Shown here piece after piece: positions 36,450 through 49,448 of a stretch of 64,000 nt of DNA. This DNA comes from Isoperla grammatica (lineage: Eukaryota; Arthropoda; Insecta; Plecoptera; Perlodidae), in contig CAMDTW010000602.1 of assembly GCA_945910005.1 (NCBI GenBank), positions 104,857 through 168,856 on the forward strand, given 5' to 3'. Below the pieces are notes generated by a model. The model saw nothing but the letters and a program-made list of their open reading frames with translations. It was not told the origin of the DNA and ran no database searches. Position 1 is the stretch's first letter. Each line of letters starts with the position of its first letter. A program made the translations under genes and the position numbers.

Positions 36450-39400
36450 CACCCTCCGGCGAAAAATAAGAATTATAGGTTGCATTCTTCAAGAGTATAA
36501 TGAAAATGCATAAATTGAGTTTTTTGGTCGTTATTGCTTAAAATATGCATAAAATATAGAAATTGGCTGATTTTAGTCTATCTACCACAAACTTCCAGTT
36601 TTAAGAGGAATCTTGCATACGGCCGGGATTCCTAAGGGTTTACACCAAATTGCACAAATCGTTGTTTTAGAGCGTTTCAGGCTCCAATAAGCACAATTTG
36701 TCCATTTCGTCACATTTCGATAACTTCTATAGAAGTTACACCCTCCGTTGAAAAATAAGAATTATAGGCTGCATTCTTCAAGAGTATAATGAAAATGCAT
36801 AAATTGAGTTTTTTCGTGTTTTTGGTTAAAAAATGCATAAAATATAGAAATTGGCTGATTTTAGTCTATCTACCACAAACTTCCAGTTTTAAGAGGAATC
36901 TTGCATACGGCTGGGATTCCTAAGGGTTTCAACCAAATTGCACAAATCGTTGTTTTAGAGCGTTTCAGGCTCCGATAAGCACAATTTGTCCATTTCGTCA
37001 CATTTCGATAACTTCTATAGAAGTTATACCCTCCGTCGAAAAATAAGAATTATAGGTTGCATTCTTCAAGAGTATAATGAAAATGCATAAATTGAGTTTT
37101 TTCGTCGTTTTTGGTTAAAATATGCATAAAAAATAGAAATTGGCTGATTTCAGTCTATCTACCACAAACTTCCAGTTTTAAGAGGAATCTTGCATACGGC
37201 CGGGATTCCTAAGGGTTTCAACCAAAGTTGACAAATCGTTGTTTTAGAGCGTTTCAGGCTCCAATAAGCAAAATTTGTCCATTTTGTCACATTTCGATAA
37301 CTTCTATAGAAGTTACACCCTCCGTTGAAAAATAAGAATTATAGGCTGCATTCTTCAAAAGTATAATGAAAATGCATAAATTGAGTTTTTTCGTCGTTTT
37401 TGGTTAAAATATGCATAAAATATAGAAATTGGCTGATTTTAGTCTATCTACCACAAACTTCCAGTTTTAAGAGGAATCTTGCATGCGGCTGGGATTCCTA
37501 AGGGTTTCAACCAAATTGCACAAATCGTTGTTTTAGAGCGTTTCAGCAGGCTCCAATAAGCACAATGTGTCCATTTCGTCACATTTCGATAACTTCTATA
37601 GAAGTTACACCCTCCGTCGAAAAATAAGAATTATAGGTTGCATTCTTCAAGAGTATAATGAAAATGCATAAATTGAGTTTTTTCGTCGTTTTTGGTTAAA
37701 ATATGCATAAAAAAAAGAATTTGGCTGATTTCAGTCTATCTACCACAAACTTCCAGTTTTAAGAGGAATCTTGCATACGGCTGGGATTCTAAGGGTTTCA
37801 ACCAAAGTTGACAAATCGTTGTTTAGAGCGTTTCATGCTCCAATAGGCACAATTTGTCCATTTCGTCACCTTTCGATAACTACTTTAGAAGTTACACCAA
37901 CCGTTGAAAAATAATAATGTTAGTGTGCATCTGAAAGAGTATTATGAAAATGCATAAATTGAGTTTTTTTGGCGTTTTGGTTTTAAATATGCATAAAATA
38001 CAGAAATTGGCTGATTTAAGTCTATCTACCACAAACGTCCAGTTTTAAGAGGAATCTTGCATACGGCTGGGATTCCTAAGGGTTTCAACCAAATTGCACA
38101 AATCGTTGTTTTAGAGCGTTTCAGGCTCCAATAAGCACAATTTGTCCATTTCGTCACATTTCGATAATTTCTATAGAAGTTACACCCTCCGTTGAAAAAT
38201 AAGAATTATATTTTGCATTCTTCAAGAGTATTATGAAAATGCATAAATTGAGTTTTTTGTTCGTTTTTGGTTAAAATATGGATAAAATATAGAAATTGGC
38301 TGATTTCAGTCTATCTACCACAAACTTCGAGTTTTAAGAGGAATCTTGCATACGGCCGGGATTCCTAAGGGTTTCAACCAAAGTTGACAAATCGTGTTTT
38401 TCGAGCGTTGTAGGCTCCAATAAGCTCAATTTGTCCATTTCGTCACATTTCGATTACTTCTATAGAAGTTACACCCTCCGTTGAAAAATAAGAATTATAG
38501 GCTGCATTCTTCAAGAGTATAATGAAAATGCATAAATTGAGTTTTTTCGTCGTTTTTGGTTAAAATATGCATAAAAAATAGAAATTGGCTGATTTCAGTC
38601 TATCTACCACAAAATTCCAGTTTTAAGAGGAATCATGCATACGGCTGGGATTCCTAAGGGTTTCAACCAAAGTTGACTAATCGTTGTTTTAGAGCGTTTG
38701 AGGCTCCAATAAGCACAATTTGTCCATTTCGTCACATTTCGATAACTACTTTAGAAGTTACACCAACCGTTGAAAAATAATAATGTTAGTGTGCATTCTG
38801 AAAGAGTATTATGAAAATGCATAAATTGAGTTTTTTGGTCGTTTTTGGTTAAAATATGCATAAAATATAGAAATTGGCTGATTTTAGTCTATCTCCTACA
38901 AACTTCCAGTTTTAAGAGGAATCTTGCATACGGCCGGGATTCCTAAGGGTTTCAACCAAAGTTAACAAATCGTTGTTTAAGAGCGTTTTAGGCTCCAATA
39001 AGCACAATTTGTCCATTTCGTCACATTTCGATAACTTCTATAGAAGTTACACCCTCCGTTGAAAAATAAGAATTAAAGGCTGCATTCTTCAAGAGTATAA
39101 TGAAAATGCATAAATTGAGTTTTTTCGTGTTTTTGGTTAAAAAATGCATTAAATATAGAAATTGGCTGATTTAAGTCTATCTACCACAAACTTCCAGTTT
39201 TAAGAGGAATCTTGCATACGGCTGGGATTCCTAAGGGTTTCAACCAAAGTTGACAAATCGTTGTTTTAGAGCGTTTCAGGCTCCAATAAGCACAAATTGT
39301 CCATTTCGTCACATTTCGATAACTTCTATAGAAGTTACACCCTCCGTTAAAAAATAAGAATTATAGGCTGCATTCTTCAAGAGTATAATGAAAATGCAAA

Positions 39401-39900
39401 AATTGAGTTTTTTCGTCGTTTTTGGTTAAAATATGCAGAAAATATAGAAATTGGCTGATTTTAGTCTATCTTCCACAAACTTCCAGTTTTAAGAGGAATC
39501 TTGCATACGGCTGGGATTCCTAAGGGTTTCAACCAAATTGCACAAATCGTTGTTTTAGAGCGTTTCAGGCTCCAATAAGCACAATTTGTCCATTTCGTCA
39601 CATTTCGATAACTTCTATAGAAGTTAAACCCTCCGTCGAAAAATAAAAATTTTAGGTTGCATTCTTCAAGAGTATAATGAAAATGCATAAATTGAGTTTT
39701 TTCGTCGTTTTTGGTTAAAATATGCATTAAAAAACAGAAATTGGCTGATTTCAGTCTACCTACCACAGACTTCCAGTTTTAAGAGGAATCTTGCATACGG
39801 CTGGGATTCCTAAGGGTTTCAACCAAAGTTGACAAATCGTTGTTTTAGAGCGTTTCAGGCTCCAATTAGCACAAATTGTCCATTTCGTCACATTTCGATA
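36450..39900 (+). repeat. 17-mer HOR copy, first (offset 4912 bp)
   Basis: Monomers at 36450, 36739, 37027, 37316, 37608, 37895, 38183, 39050, 39338 and 39627 pair with 41362, 41651, 41939, 42228, 42517, 42806, 43095, 43962, 44250 and 44539. Shared rare variants include TCGTTATTGCTTAAA, TTGCATGCGGC, TGCTCCAATAGGCAC, AAGCTCAATTTG and GCAGAAAATATAG. Monomer 37608 and its neighbours carry several indels that the second copy lacks. Confidence 0.82.
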
Positions 39901-41072
39901 ACTACTTTAGAAGTTACACCAACCGTTTGAAAATAATAATGTTAGTGTGCATTCTGAAAGAGTATTATGAAAATGCATAAATTGAGTTTTTTGGTCGTTT
40001 TTGGTTAAAATATGCATAAAATATAGAAATTGGATGATTTTAGTCTATTTACCACAAACTTCCAGTTTTAAGAGGAATCTTGCATACGGCTGGGATTCCT
40101 AAGGGTTTCAACCAAATTGCACAAATCGTTGTTTTAGAGCGTTTCAGGCTCCAATAAGCACAATTTGTCCATTTCGTCACATTTTGATAACTTCTATAGA
40201 AGTTACACCCTCCGTCGAAAAATAAGAATTATAGGTTGCATTCTTCAAGAGTATAATGAAAATGCATAAATTGAGTTTTTTCGTCGTTTTTGGTTAAAAT
40301 ATGCATAAAAAAAAGAATTTGGCTGATTTCAGTCTATCTACCACAAACTTCCAGTTTAAAGAGGAAACTTGCATACGGCCGGGATTCCTAAGGGTTTCAA
40401 CCAAAGTTGACAAATCGTTTTTTTAGAGCGTTTCAGGCTCCAAAAAGCACATATTGTCCATTTCGTCACATTTCGATAACTTCTATAGAAGTTATACCCT
40501 CCGTCGAAAAATAAGAATTATAGGTTGCATTCTTCAAGAGTATAATGAAAATGCATAAATTGAGTTTTTTCGTCGTTTTTGGTTAAAATATGCATAAAAA
40601 ATAGAAATTGGCTGATTTCAGTCTATCTACCACAAACTTCCAGTTTTAAGAGGAATCTTGCATACGGCCGGGATTCCTAAGGGTTTCAACCAAAGTTGAC
40701 AAATCGTTGTTTTAGAGCGTTTCAGGCTCCAATAAGCAAAATTTGTCCATTTTGTCACATTTCGATAACTTCTATAGAAGTTACACCCTCCGTTGAAAAA
40801 TAAGAATTATAGGCTGCATTCTTCAAAAGTATAATGAAAATGCATAAATTGAGTTTTTTCGTCGTTTTTGGTTAAAATATGCATAAAATATAGAAATTGG
40901 CTGATTTTAGTCTATCTACCACAAACTTCCAGTTTTAAGAGGAATCTTGCATGCGGCTGCGATTCCTAAGGGTTTCAACCAAATTGCACAAATCGTTGTT
41001 TTAGAGCGTTTCAGGCTCCAATAAGCACAATGTGTCCATTTCGTCACATTTCGATAACTTCTATAGAAGTTA

Positions 41073-41361
41073 CACCCTCCGTCGAAAAATAAGAATTATA
41101 TTTTGCATTCTTCAAGAGTATTATGAAAATGCATAAATTGAGTTTTTTGTTCGTTTTTGGTTAAAATATGGATAAAATATAGAAATTGGCTGATTTCAGT
41201 CTATCTACCACAAACTTCGAGTTTTAAGAGGAATCTTGCATACGGCCGGGATTCCTAAGGGTTTCAACCAAAGTTGACAAATCGTGTTTTTCGAGCGTTG
41301 TAGGCTCCAATAAGCTCAATTTGTCCATTTCGTCACATTTCGATAACTTCTATAGAAGTTA
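41073..41361 (+). repeat. Chimeric C monomer
   Basis: The head with CCGTCG (as at 37608 and 42517) changes after AAGAATTAT to the TATTTTGCATTC, TTTTTTGTTCG, ATATGGATAAA and GTGTTTTTCGAGCG body of the 38183 class, which normally follows CCGTTG. The next monomer (41362) returns to the 36450 class. It is a recombination junction within the mosaic region. Confidence 0.78.
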
Positions 41362-44300
41362 AACCCTCCGTCGAAAAATAAGAATTATAGGTTGCATTCT
41401 TCAAGAGTATAATGAAAATGCATAAATTGAGTTTTTTGGTCGTTATTGCTTAAAATATGCATAAAATATAGAAATTGGCTGATTTTAGTCTATCTACCAC
41501 AAACTTCCAGTTTTAAGAGGAATCTTGCATACGGCCGGGATTCCTAAGGGTTTCAACCAAATTGCACAAATCGTTGTTTTAGAGCGTTTCAGGCTCCAAT
41601 AAGCACAATTTGTCCATTTCGTCACATTTCGATAACTTCTATAGAAGTTACACCCTCCGTTGAAAAATAAGAATTATAGGCTGCATTCTTCAAGAGTATA
41701 ATGAAAATGCATAAATTGAGTTTTTTCGTGTTTTTGGTTAAAAAATGCATAAAATATAGAAATTGGCTGATTTTAGTCTATCTACCACAAACTTCCAGTT
41801 TTAAGAGGAATCTTGCATACGGCTGGGATTCCTAAGGGTTTCAACCAAATTGCACAAATCGTTGTTTTAGAGCGTTTCAGGCTCCGATAAGCACAATTTG
41901 TCCATTTCGTCACATTTCGATAACTTCTATAGAAGTTATACCCTCCGTCGAAAAATAAGAATTATAGGTTGCATTCTTCAAGAGTATAATGAAAATGCAT
42001 AAATTGAGTTTTTTCGTCGTTTTTGGTTAAAATATGCATAAAAAATAGAAATTGGCTGATTTCAGTCTATCTACCACAAACTTCCAGTTTTAAGAGGAAT
42101 CTTGCATACGGCCGGGATTCCTAAGGGTTTCAACCAAAGTTGACAAATCGTTGTTTTAGAGCGTTTCAGGCTCCAATAAGCAAAATTTGTCCATTTTGTC
42201 ACATTTCGATAACTTCTATAGAAGTTACACCCTCCGTTGAAAAATAAGAATTATAGGCTGCATTCTTCAAAAGTATAATGAAAATGCATAAATTGAGTTT
42301 TTTCGTCGTTTTTGGTTAAAATATGCATAAAATATAGAAATTGGCTGATTTTAGTCTATCTACCACAAACTTCCAGTTTTAAGAGGAATCTTGCATGCGG
42401 CTGGGATTCCTAAGGGTTTCAACCAAATTGCACAAATCGTTGTTTTAGAGCGTTTCAGGCTCCAATAAGCACAATGTGTCCATTTCGTCACATTTCGATA
42501 ACTTCTATAGAAGTTACACCCTCCGTCGAAAAATAAGAATTATAGGTTGCATTCTTCAAGAGTATAATGAAAATGCATAAATTGAGTTTTTTCGTCGTTT
42601 TTGGTTAAAATATGCATAAAAAAAAGAATTTGGCTGATTTCAGTCTATCTACCACAAACTTCCAGTTTTAAGAGGAATCTTGCATACGGCTGGGATTCCT
42701 AAGGGTTTCAACCAAAGTTGACAAATCGTTGTTTTAGAGCGTTTAATGCTCCAATAGGCACAATTTGTCCATTTCGTCACCTTTCGATAACTACTTTAGA
42801 AGTTACACCAACCGTTGAAAAATAATAATGTTAGTGTGCATTCTGAAAGAGTATTATGAAAATGCATAAATTGAGTTTTTTTGGCGTTTTTGGTTTAAAT
42901 ATGCATAAAATACAGAAATTGGCTGATTTAAGTCTATCTACCACAAACTTCCAGTTTTAAGAGGAATCTTGCATACGGCTGGGATTCCTAAGGGTTTCAA
43001 CCAAATTGCACAAATCGTTGTTTTAGAGCGTTTCAGGCTCCAATAAGCACAATTTGTCCATTTCGTCACATTTCGATAATTTCTATAGAAGTTACACCCT
43101 CCGTTGAAAAATAAGAATTATATTTTGCATTCTTCAAGAGTATTATGAAAATGCATAAATTGAGTTTTTTGTTCGTTTTTGGTTAAAATATGGATAAAAT
43201 ATAGAAATTGGCTGATTTCAGTCTATCTACCACAAACTTCGAGTTTTAAGAGGAATCTTGCATACGGCCGGGATTCCTAAGGGTTTCAACCAAAGTTGAC
43301 AAATCGTGTTTTTCGAGCGTTGTAGGCTCCAATAAGCTCAATTTGTCCATTTCGTCACATTTCGATTACTTCTATAGAAGTTACACCCTCCGTTGAAAAA
43401 TAAGAATTATAGGCTGCATTCTTCAAGAGTATAATGAAAATGCATAAATTGAGTTTTTTCGTCGTTTTTGGTTAAAATATGCATAAAATATAGAAATTAG
43501 CTGATTTCAGTCTATCTACCACAAACTTCCAGTTTTAAGAGGAATCTTGCATACGGCTGGGATTCCTAAGGGTTTCAACCAAAGTTGACAAATCGTTGTT
43601 TTAGAGCGTTTCAGGCTTAAATAAGCACAAATTGTCCATTTCGTCACATTTCGATAACTACTTTAGAAGTTACACCAACCTTTGGAAAATAATAATGTTA
43701 GTGTGCATTCTGAAAGAGTATTATGAAAATGCATAAATTGAGTTTTTTGGTCGTTTTTGGTTAAAATATGCATAAAATACAGAAATTGGATGATTTTAGT
43801 CTATTTACCACAAACTTCCAGTTTTAAGAGGAATCTTGCATACGGCCGGGATTCCTAAGGGTTTCAACCAAAGTTGACAAATCGTTGTTTTAAAGCGTTT
43901 AAGGCTCCAATAAGCACAATTTGTCCATTTCGTCACATTTCGATAACTTCTATAGAAGTTACACCCTCCGTTGAAAAATAAGAATTAAAGGCTGCATTCT
44001 TCAAGAGTATAATGAAAATGCATAAATTGAGTTTTTTCGTGTTTTTGGTTAAAAAATGCATTAAATATAGAAATTGGCTGATTTAAGTCTATCTACCACA
44101 AACTTCCAGTTTTAAGAGGAATCTTGCATACGGCTGGGATTCCTAAGGGTTTCAACCAAAGTTGACAAATCGTTGTTTTAGAGCGTTTCAGGCTCCAATA
44201 AGCACAAATTGTCCATTTCGTCACATTTCGATAACTTCTATAGAAGTTACACCCTCCGTTAAAAAATAAGAATTATAGGCTGCATTCTTCAAGAGTATAA

Positions 44301-44812
44301 TGAAAATGCAAAAATTGAGTTTTTTCGTCGTTTTTGGTTAAAATATGCAGAAAATATAGAAATTGGCTGATTTTAGTCTATCTACCACAAACTTCCAGTT
44401 TTAAGAGGAATCTTGCATACGGCTGGGATTCCTAAGGGTTTCAACCAAATTGCACAAATCGTTGTTTTAGAGCGTTTCAGGCTCCAATAAGCACAATTTG
44501 TCCATTTCGTCACATTTCGATAACTTCTATAGAAGTTACACCTTCCGTCGAAAAATAAAAATTTTAGGTTGCATTCTTCAAGAGTATAATGAAAATGCAT
44601 AAATTGAGTTTTTTCGTAGTTTTTGGTTAAAATATGCATAAAAAACAGAAATTGGCTGATTTCAGTCTATCTACCACAAACTTCCAGTTTTAAGAGGAAT
44701 CTTGCATACGGCCGGGATTCCTAAGGGTTTCAACCAAAGTTGACAAATCGTTGTTTTAGAGCGTTTTAGGCTCCAATAAGCACAATTTGTCCATTTCGTC
44801 ACATTTCGATAA
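41362..44812 (+). repeat. 17-mer HOR copy, second (offset 4912 bp)
   Basis: Partner of 36450-39900 with the same rare variants in the same order. It diverges within 43384-43961, where an A monomer of the TTTGGAAAATAA class replaces the one found at 38761, so the correspondence is interrupted and then resumes at 43962 in the same phase. Confidence 0.8.
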
Positions 44813-45405
44813 CTTCTATAGAAGTAACACCCTCCGTTAAAAAATAAGAATTATAGGCTGCATTCTTCAAGAGTATAATGAAAATGCATAAATTGAGTTT
44901 TTTCGTCGTTTTTGGTTAAAATATGCATAAAAAATAGAAATTGGCTGATTTCAGTCTATCTACCACAAACTTCCAGTTTAAAGAGGAATCTTGCATACGG
45001 CCGGGATTCCTAAGGGTTACAACCAAAGTTGACAAATCGTTGGTTTAGAGCGTTTCAGACTCCAATAAGCACAATTTGTCCATTTCGTCACATTTCGATA
45101 ACTTCTATAGAAGTTACACCCTCCGTTGAAAAATAAGAATTATAGGCTGCATTCTTCAAGAGTATAATGAAAATGCATAAATTGAGTTTTTTCGTCGTTT
45201 TTGGTTAAAATATGCATAAAATATAGAAATTGGCTGATTTCAGTCTATCTACCACAAACTTCCAGTTTTAAGAGGAATCTTGCATACGGCCGGGATTCCT
45301 AAGGGTTTCAACCAAAGTTGACAAATCGTTGTTTTAGAGCGTTTCAGGCTCCAATAAGCACAAATTGTCCATTTCGTCACATTTCGATAACTACTTTAGA
45401 AGTTA

Positions 45406-46500
45406 CACCAACCGTTTGAAAATAATAATGTTAGTGTGCATTCTGAAATAGTATTATGAAAATGCATAAATTGAGTTTTTTGGTCGTTTTTGGTTAAAAT
45501 ATGCATAAAATATAGAAATTGGATGATTTTAGTCTATTTACCACAAACTTCCAGTTTTAAGAGGAATCTTGCATACGGCTGGGATTCCTAAGGGTTTCAA
45601 CCAAATTGCACAAATCGTTGTTTTAGAGCGTTTCAGGCTCCAATAAGCACAATTTGTCCATTTCGTCACATTTCGATAACTTCTATAGAAGTTACACCCT
45701 CCGTCGAAAAATAAGAATTATAGGTTGCATTCTTCAAGAGTATAATGAAAATGCATAAATTGAGTTTTTTCGTCGTTTTTGGTTAAAATATGCATAAAAA
45801 AAAGAATTTGGCTGATTTCAGTCTATCTACCACAAACTTCCAGTTTAAAGAGGAATCTTGCATACGGCCGGGATTCCTAAGGGTTTCAACCAAAGTGGAC
45901 AAATCGTTGTTTTAGAGCGTTTCAGGCTCCAATAAGCACATATTGTCCATTTCGTCACATTTCGAAAACTTCTATAGAATTTACACCCTCCGTCGAAAAA
46001 TAAGAATTATAGGTTGCATTCTTCAAGAGTATAATGAAAATGCATAAATTGAGTTTTTTGGTCGTTATTGGTTAAAATATGCATAAAATATAGAAATTGG
46101 CTGATTTTAGTCTATCTACCACAAACTTCCAGTTTTAAGAGGAATCTTGCATACGGCCGGGATTCCTAAGGGTTTCAACCAAAGTTGACAAATCGTTGTT
46201 TTAGAGCGTTTTAGGCTCCAATAAGCACAATTTGTCCATTTCGTCACATTTCGATAACTTCTATAGAAATTACACCCTCCGTTGAAAAATAAGAATTATA
46301 GGCTGCATTCTTCAAGAGTATAATGAAAATGCATAAATTGAGTTTTTTCGTGTTTTTGGTTAAAAAATGCATAAAATATAGAAATTGGCTGATTTTAGTC
46401 TATCTACCACAAACTTCCAGTTTTAAGAGGAATCTTGCATACGGCTGGGATTCCTAAGGGTTTCAACCAAATTGCACAAATCGTTGTTTTAGAGCGTTTC
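45406..46500 (+). repeat. 9-mer duplication, copy 1 (offset 2599 bp)
   Basis: The A monomer with CTGAAATAGTATTATG at 45406 and the three following monomers reappear at 48005. Shared rare variants include TTCGAAAACTTC before TTTACACCC, and TATAGAAATTACACCC. The offset is 2599 bp, which is nine monomers. Confidence 0.85.
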
Positions 46501-48004
46501 AGGCTCCGATAAGCACAATTTGTCCATTTCGTCACATTTCGATAACTTCTATAGAAGTTATACCCTCCGTCGAAAAATAAGAATTATAGGTTGCATTCTT
46601 CAAGAGTATAATGAAAATGCATAAATTGAGTTTTTTCGTCGTTTTTGGTTAAAATATGCATAAAAAATAGAAATTGGCTGATTTTAGTCTATCTACCACA
46701 AACTTCCAGTTTTAAGAGGAATCTTGCATACGGCTGGGATTCCTAAGGGTTTCAACCAAAGTTGACAAATCGTTGTTTTAGAGCGTTTCAGGCTCCAATA
46801 AGCACAATTTGTCCATTTCGTCACATTTCGATAACTACTTTAGAAGTTACACCAACCGTTGAAAAATAATAATGTTAGTGTGCATTCTGAAAGAGTATTA
46901 TGAAAATGCATAAATTGAGTTTTTTGGTCGTTTTTGGTTAAAATATGCATAAAATATAGAAATTGGCTGATTTTAGTCTATCTACCACAAACTTCCAGTT
47001 TTAAGAGGAATCTTGCATACGGCCGGGATTCCTAAGGGTTTCAACCAAAGTTGACAAATCGTTGGTTTAGAGCGTTTCAGGCTCCAATAAGCACAAATTG
47101 TCCATTTCGTCACATTTCGATAACTTCTATAGAAGTTACACCCTCCGTTGAAAAATAAGAATTATAGGCTGCATTCTTCAAGAGTATAATGAAAATGCAT
47201 AAATTGAGTTTTTTCGTCGTTTTGGTTAAAATATGCATAAAATATAGAAATTGGCTGATTTTAGTCTATCTACCACAAACTTCCAGTTTTAAGAGGAATC
47301 TTGCATACGGCTGGGATTCCTAAGGGTTTCAACCAAATTGCACAAATCGTTGTTTTAGAGCGTTTCAGGCTCCAATAAGCACAATTAGTCCATTTCGTCA
47401 CATTTCGATAACTTCTATAGAAGTTACACCCTCCGTTGAAAAATAAGAATTATAGGCTGCATTCTTCAAGAGTATAATGAAAATGCATAAATTGAGTTTT
47501 TTCGTCGTTTTTGGTTAAAATATGCATAAAATATAGAAATTGGCTGATTTTAGTCTATCTACCACAAACTTTTAGTTTTAAGAGAAATCTTGCATACGGC
47601 TGGGATTCCAAAGGTTTTCAACCAAATTGCACAAATCGTTGTTTTAGAGCGTTTCAGGCTCCAATAAGCACAATTTGTCCATTTCGTCACATTTCGATAA
47701 CTTCTATAGAAGTTACACCCTCCGTTGAAAAATAAGAATTATAGGCTGCATTCTTCAAGAGTATAATGAAAATGCATAAATTGAGTTTTTTCGTCGTTTT
47801 TGGTTAAAATATGCATAAAATATAGAAATTGGCTGATTTCAGTCTATCTACCACAAACTTCCAGTTTTAAGAGGAATCTTGCATACGGCTGGGATTCCTA
47901 AGGGTTTCAACCAAAGTTGACAAATCGTTGTTTTAGAGCGTTTCAGGCTCCAATAAGCACAAATTGTCCATTTCGTCACATTTCGATAACTACTTTAGAA
48001 GTTA

Positions 48005-49100
48005 CACCAACCGTTTGAAAATAATAATGTTAGTGTGCATTCTGAAATAGTATTATGAAAATGCATAAATTGAGTTTTTTGGTCGTTTTTGGTTAAAATA
48101 TGCATAAAATATAGAAATTGGATGATTTTAGTCTATTTACCACAAACTTCCAGTTTTAAGAGGAATCTTGCATACGGCTGGGATTCCTAAGGGTTTCAAC
48201 CAAATTGCACAAATCGTTGTTTTAGAGCGTTTCAGGCTCCAATAAGCACAATTTGTCCATTTCGTCACATTTCGATAACTTCTATAGAAGTTACACCCTC
48301 CGTCGAAAAATAAGAATTATAGGTTGCATTCTTCAAGAGTATAATGAAAATGCATAAATTGAGTTTTTTCGTCGTTTTTGGTTAAAATATGCATAAAAAA
48401 AAGAATTTGGCTGATTTCAGTCTATCTACCACAAACTTCCAGTTTAAAGAGGAATCTTGCATACAGCCGGGATTCCTAAGGGTTTCAACCAAAGTTGACA
48501 AATCGTTGTTTTAGAGCGTTTCAGGCTCCAATAAGCACATATTGTCCATTTCATCACATTTCGAAAACTTCTATAGAATTTACACCCTCCGTCGAAAAAT
48601 AAGAATTATAGGTTGCATTCTTCAAGAGTATAATGAAAATGCATAAATTGAGTTTTTTGGTCGTTATTGGTTAAAATATGCATAAAATATAGAAATTGGC
48701 TGATTTTAGTCTATCTACCACAAACTTCCAGTTTTAAGAGGAATCTTGCATACGGCCGGGATTCCTAAGGGTTTCAACCAAAGTTGACAAATTGTTGTTT
48801 TAGAGCGTTTTAGGCTCCAATAAGCACAATTTGTCCATTTCGTCACATTTCGATAACTTCTATAGAAATTACACCCTCCGTTGAAAAATAAGAATTATAG
48901 GCTGCATTCTTCAAGAGTATAATGAAAATGCATAAATTGAGTTTTTTCGTGTTTTTGGTTAAAAAATGCATAAAATATAGAAATTGGCTGATTTTAGTCT
49001 ATCTACCACAAACTTCCAGTTTTAAGAGGAATCTTGCATACGGCTGGGATTCCTAAGGGTTTCAACCAAATTGCACAAATCGTTGTTTTAGAGCGTTTCA
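48005..49100 (+). repeat. 9-mer duplication, copy 2 (offset 2599 bp)
   Basis: Second copy of the 45406-46500 block. After about 49100 it no longer follows copy 1: at 46561 the array has TATACCCTCCGTCG, while at 49160 it has a C head with TATTTTGC. One duplication edge therefore lies between. Confidence 0.85.
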
Positions 49101-49448
49101 GGCTCCAATAAGCACAATTTGTCCATTTCGTCACATTTCGATAATTTCTATAGAAGTTACACCCTCCGTTGAAAAATAAGAATTATATTTTGCATTCTTC
49201 AAGAGTATTATGAAAATGCATAAATTGAGTTTTTTGTTCGTTTTTGGGTCAAATATGGATAAAATATAGAAATTGGCTGATTTCAGTCTATCTACCACAA
49301 ACTTCGAGTTTTAAGAGGAATCTTGCATACGGCCGGGATTCCTAAGGGTTTCAACCAAAGTTGACAAATCGTGTTTTTCAAACGTTGTAGGCTCCAATAA
49401 GCTCAATTTGTCCATTTCGTCACATTTCGATTACTTCTATAGAAGTTA

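Larger units (their letters stand above)
33850..49448 (+). repeat. Mosaic satellite region without the marker monomer
   Basis: About 54 monomers with no CACTCTCCG marker after 33850. The order is rebuilt from blocks seen elsewhere. 34139-35005 matches 23450-24316 (including GAAATTGCAT). 35294-37315 repeats 30096-32114 at offset ~5198. 36450-39900 is repeated at 41362-44812 at offset ~4912. 45406-46500 is repeated at 48005-49100 at offset 2599. Block edges often fall inside monomers. No non-satellite sequence is present. Confidence 0.88.
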
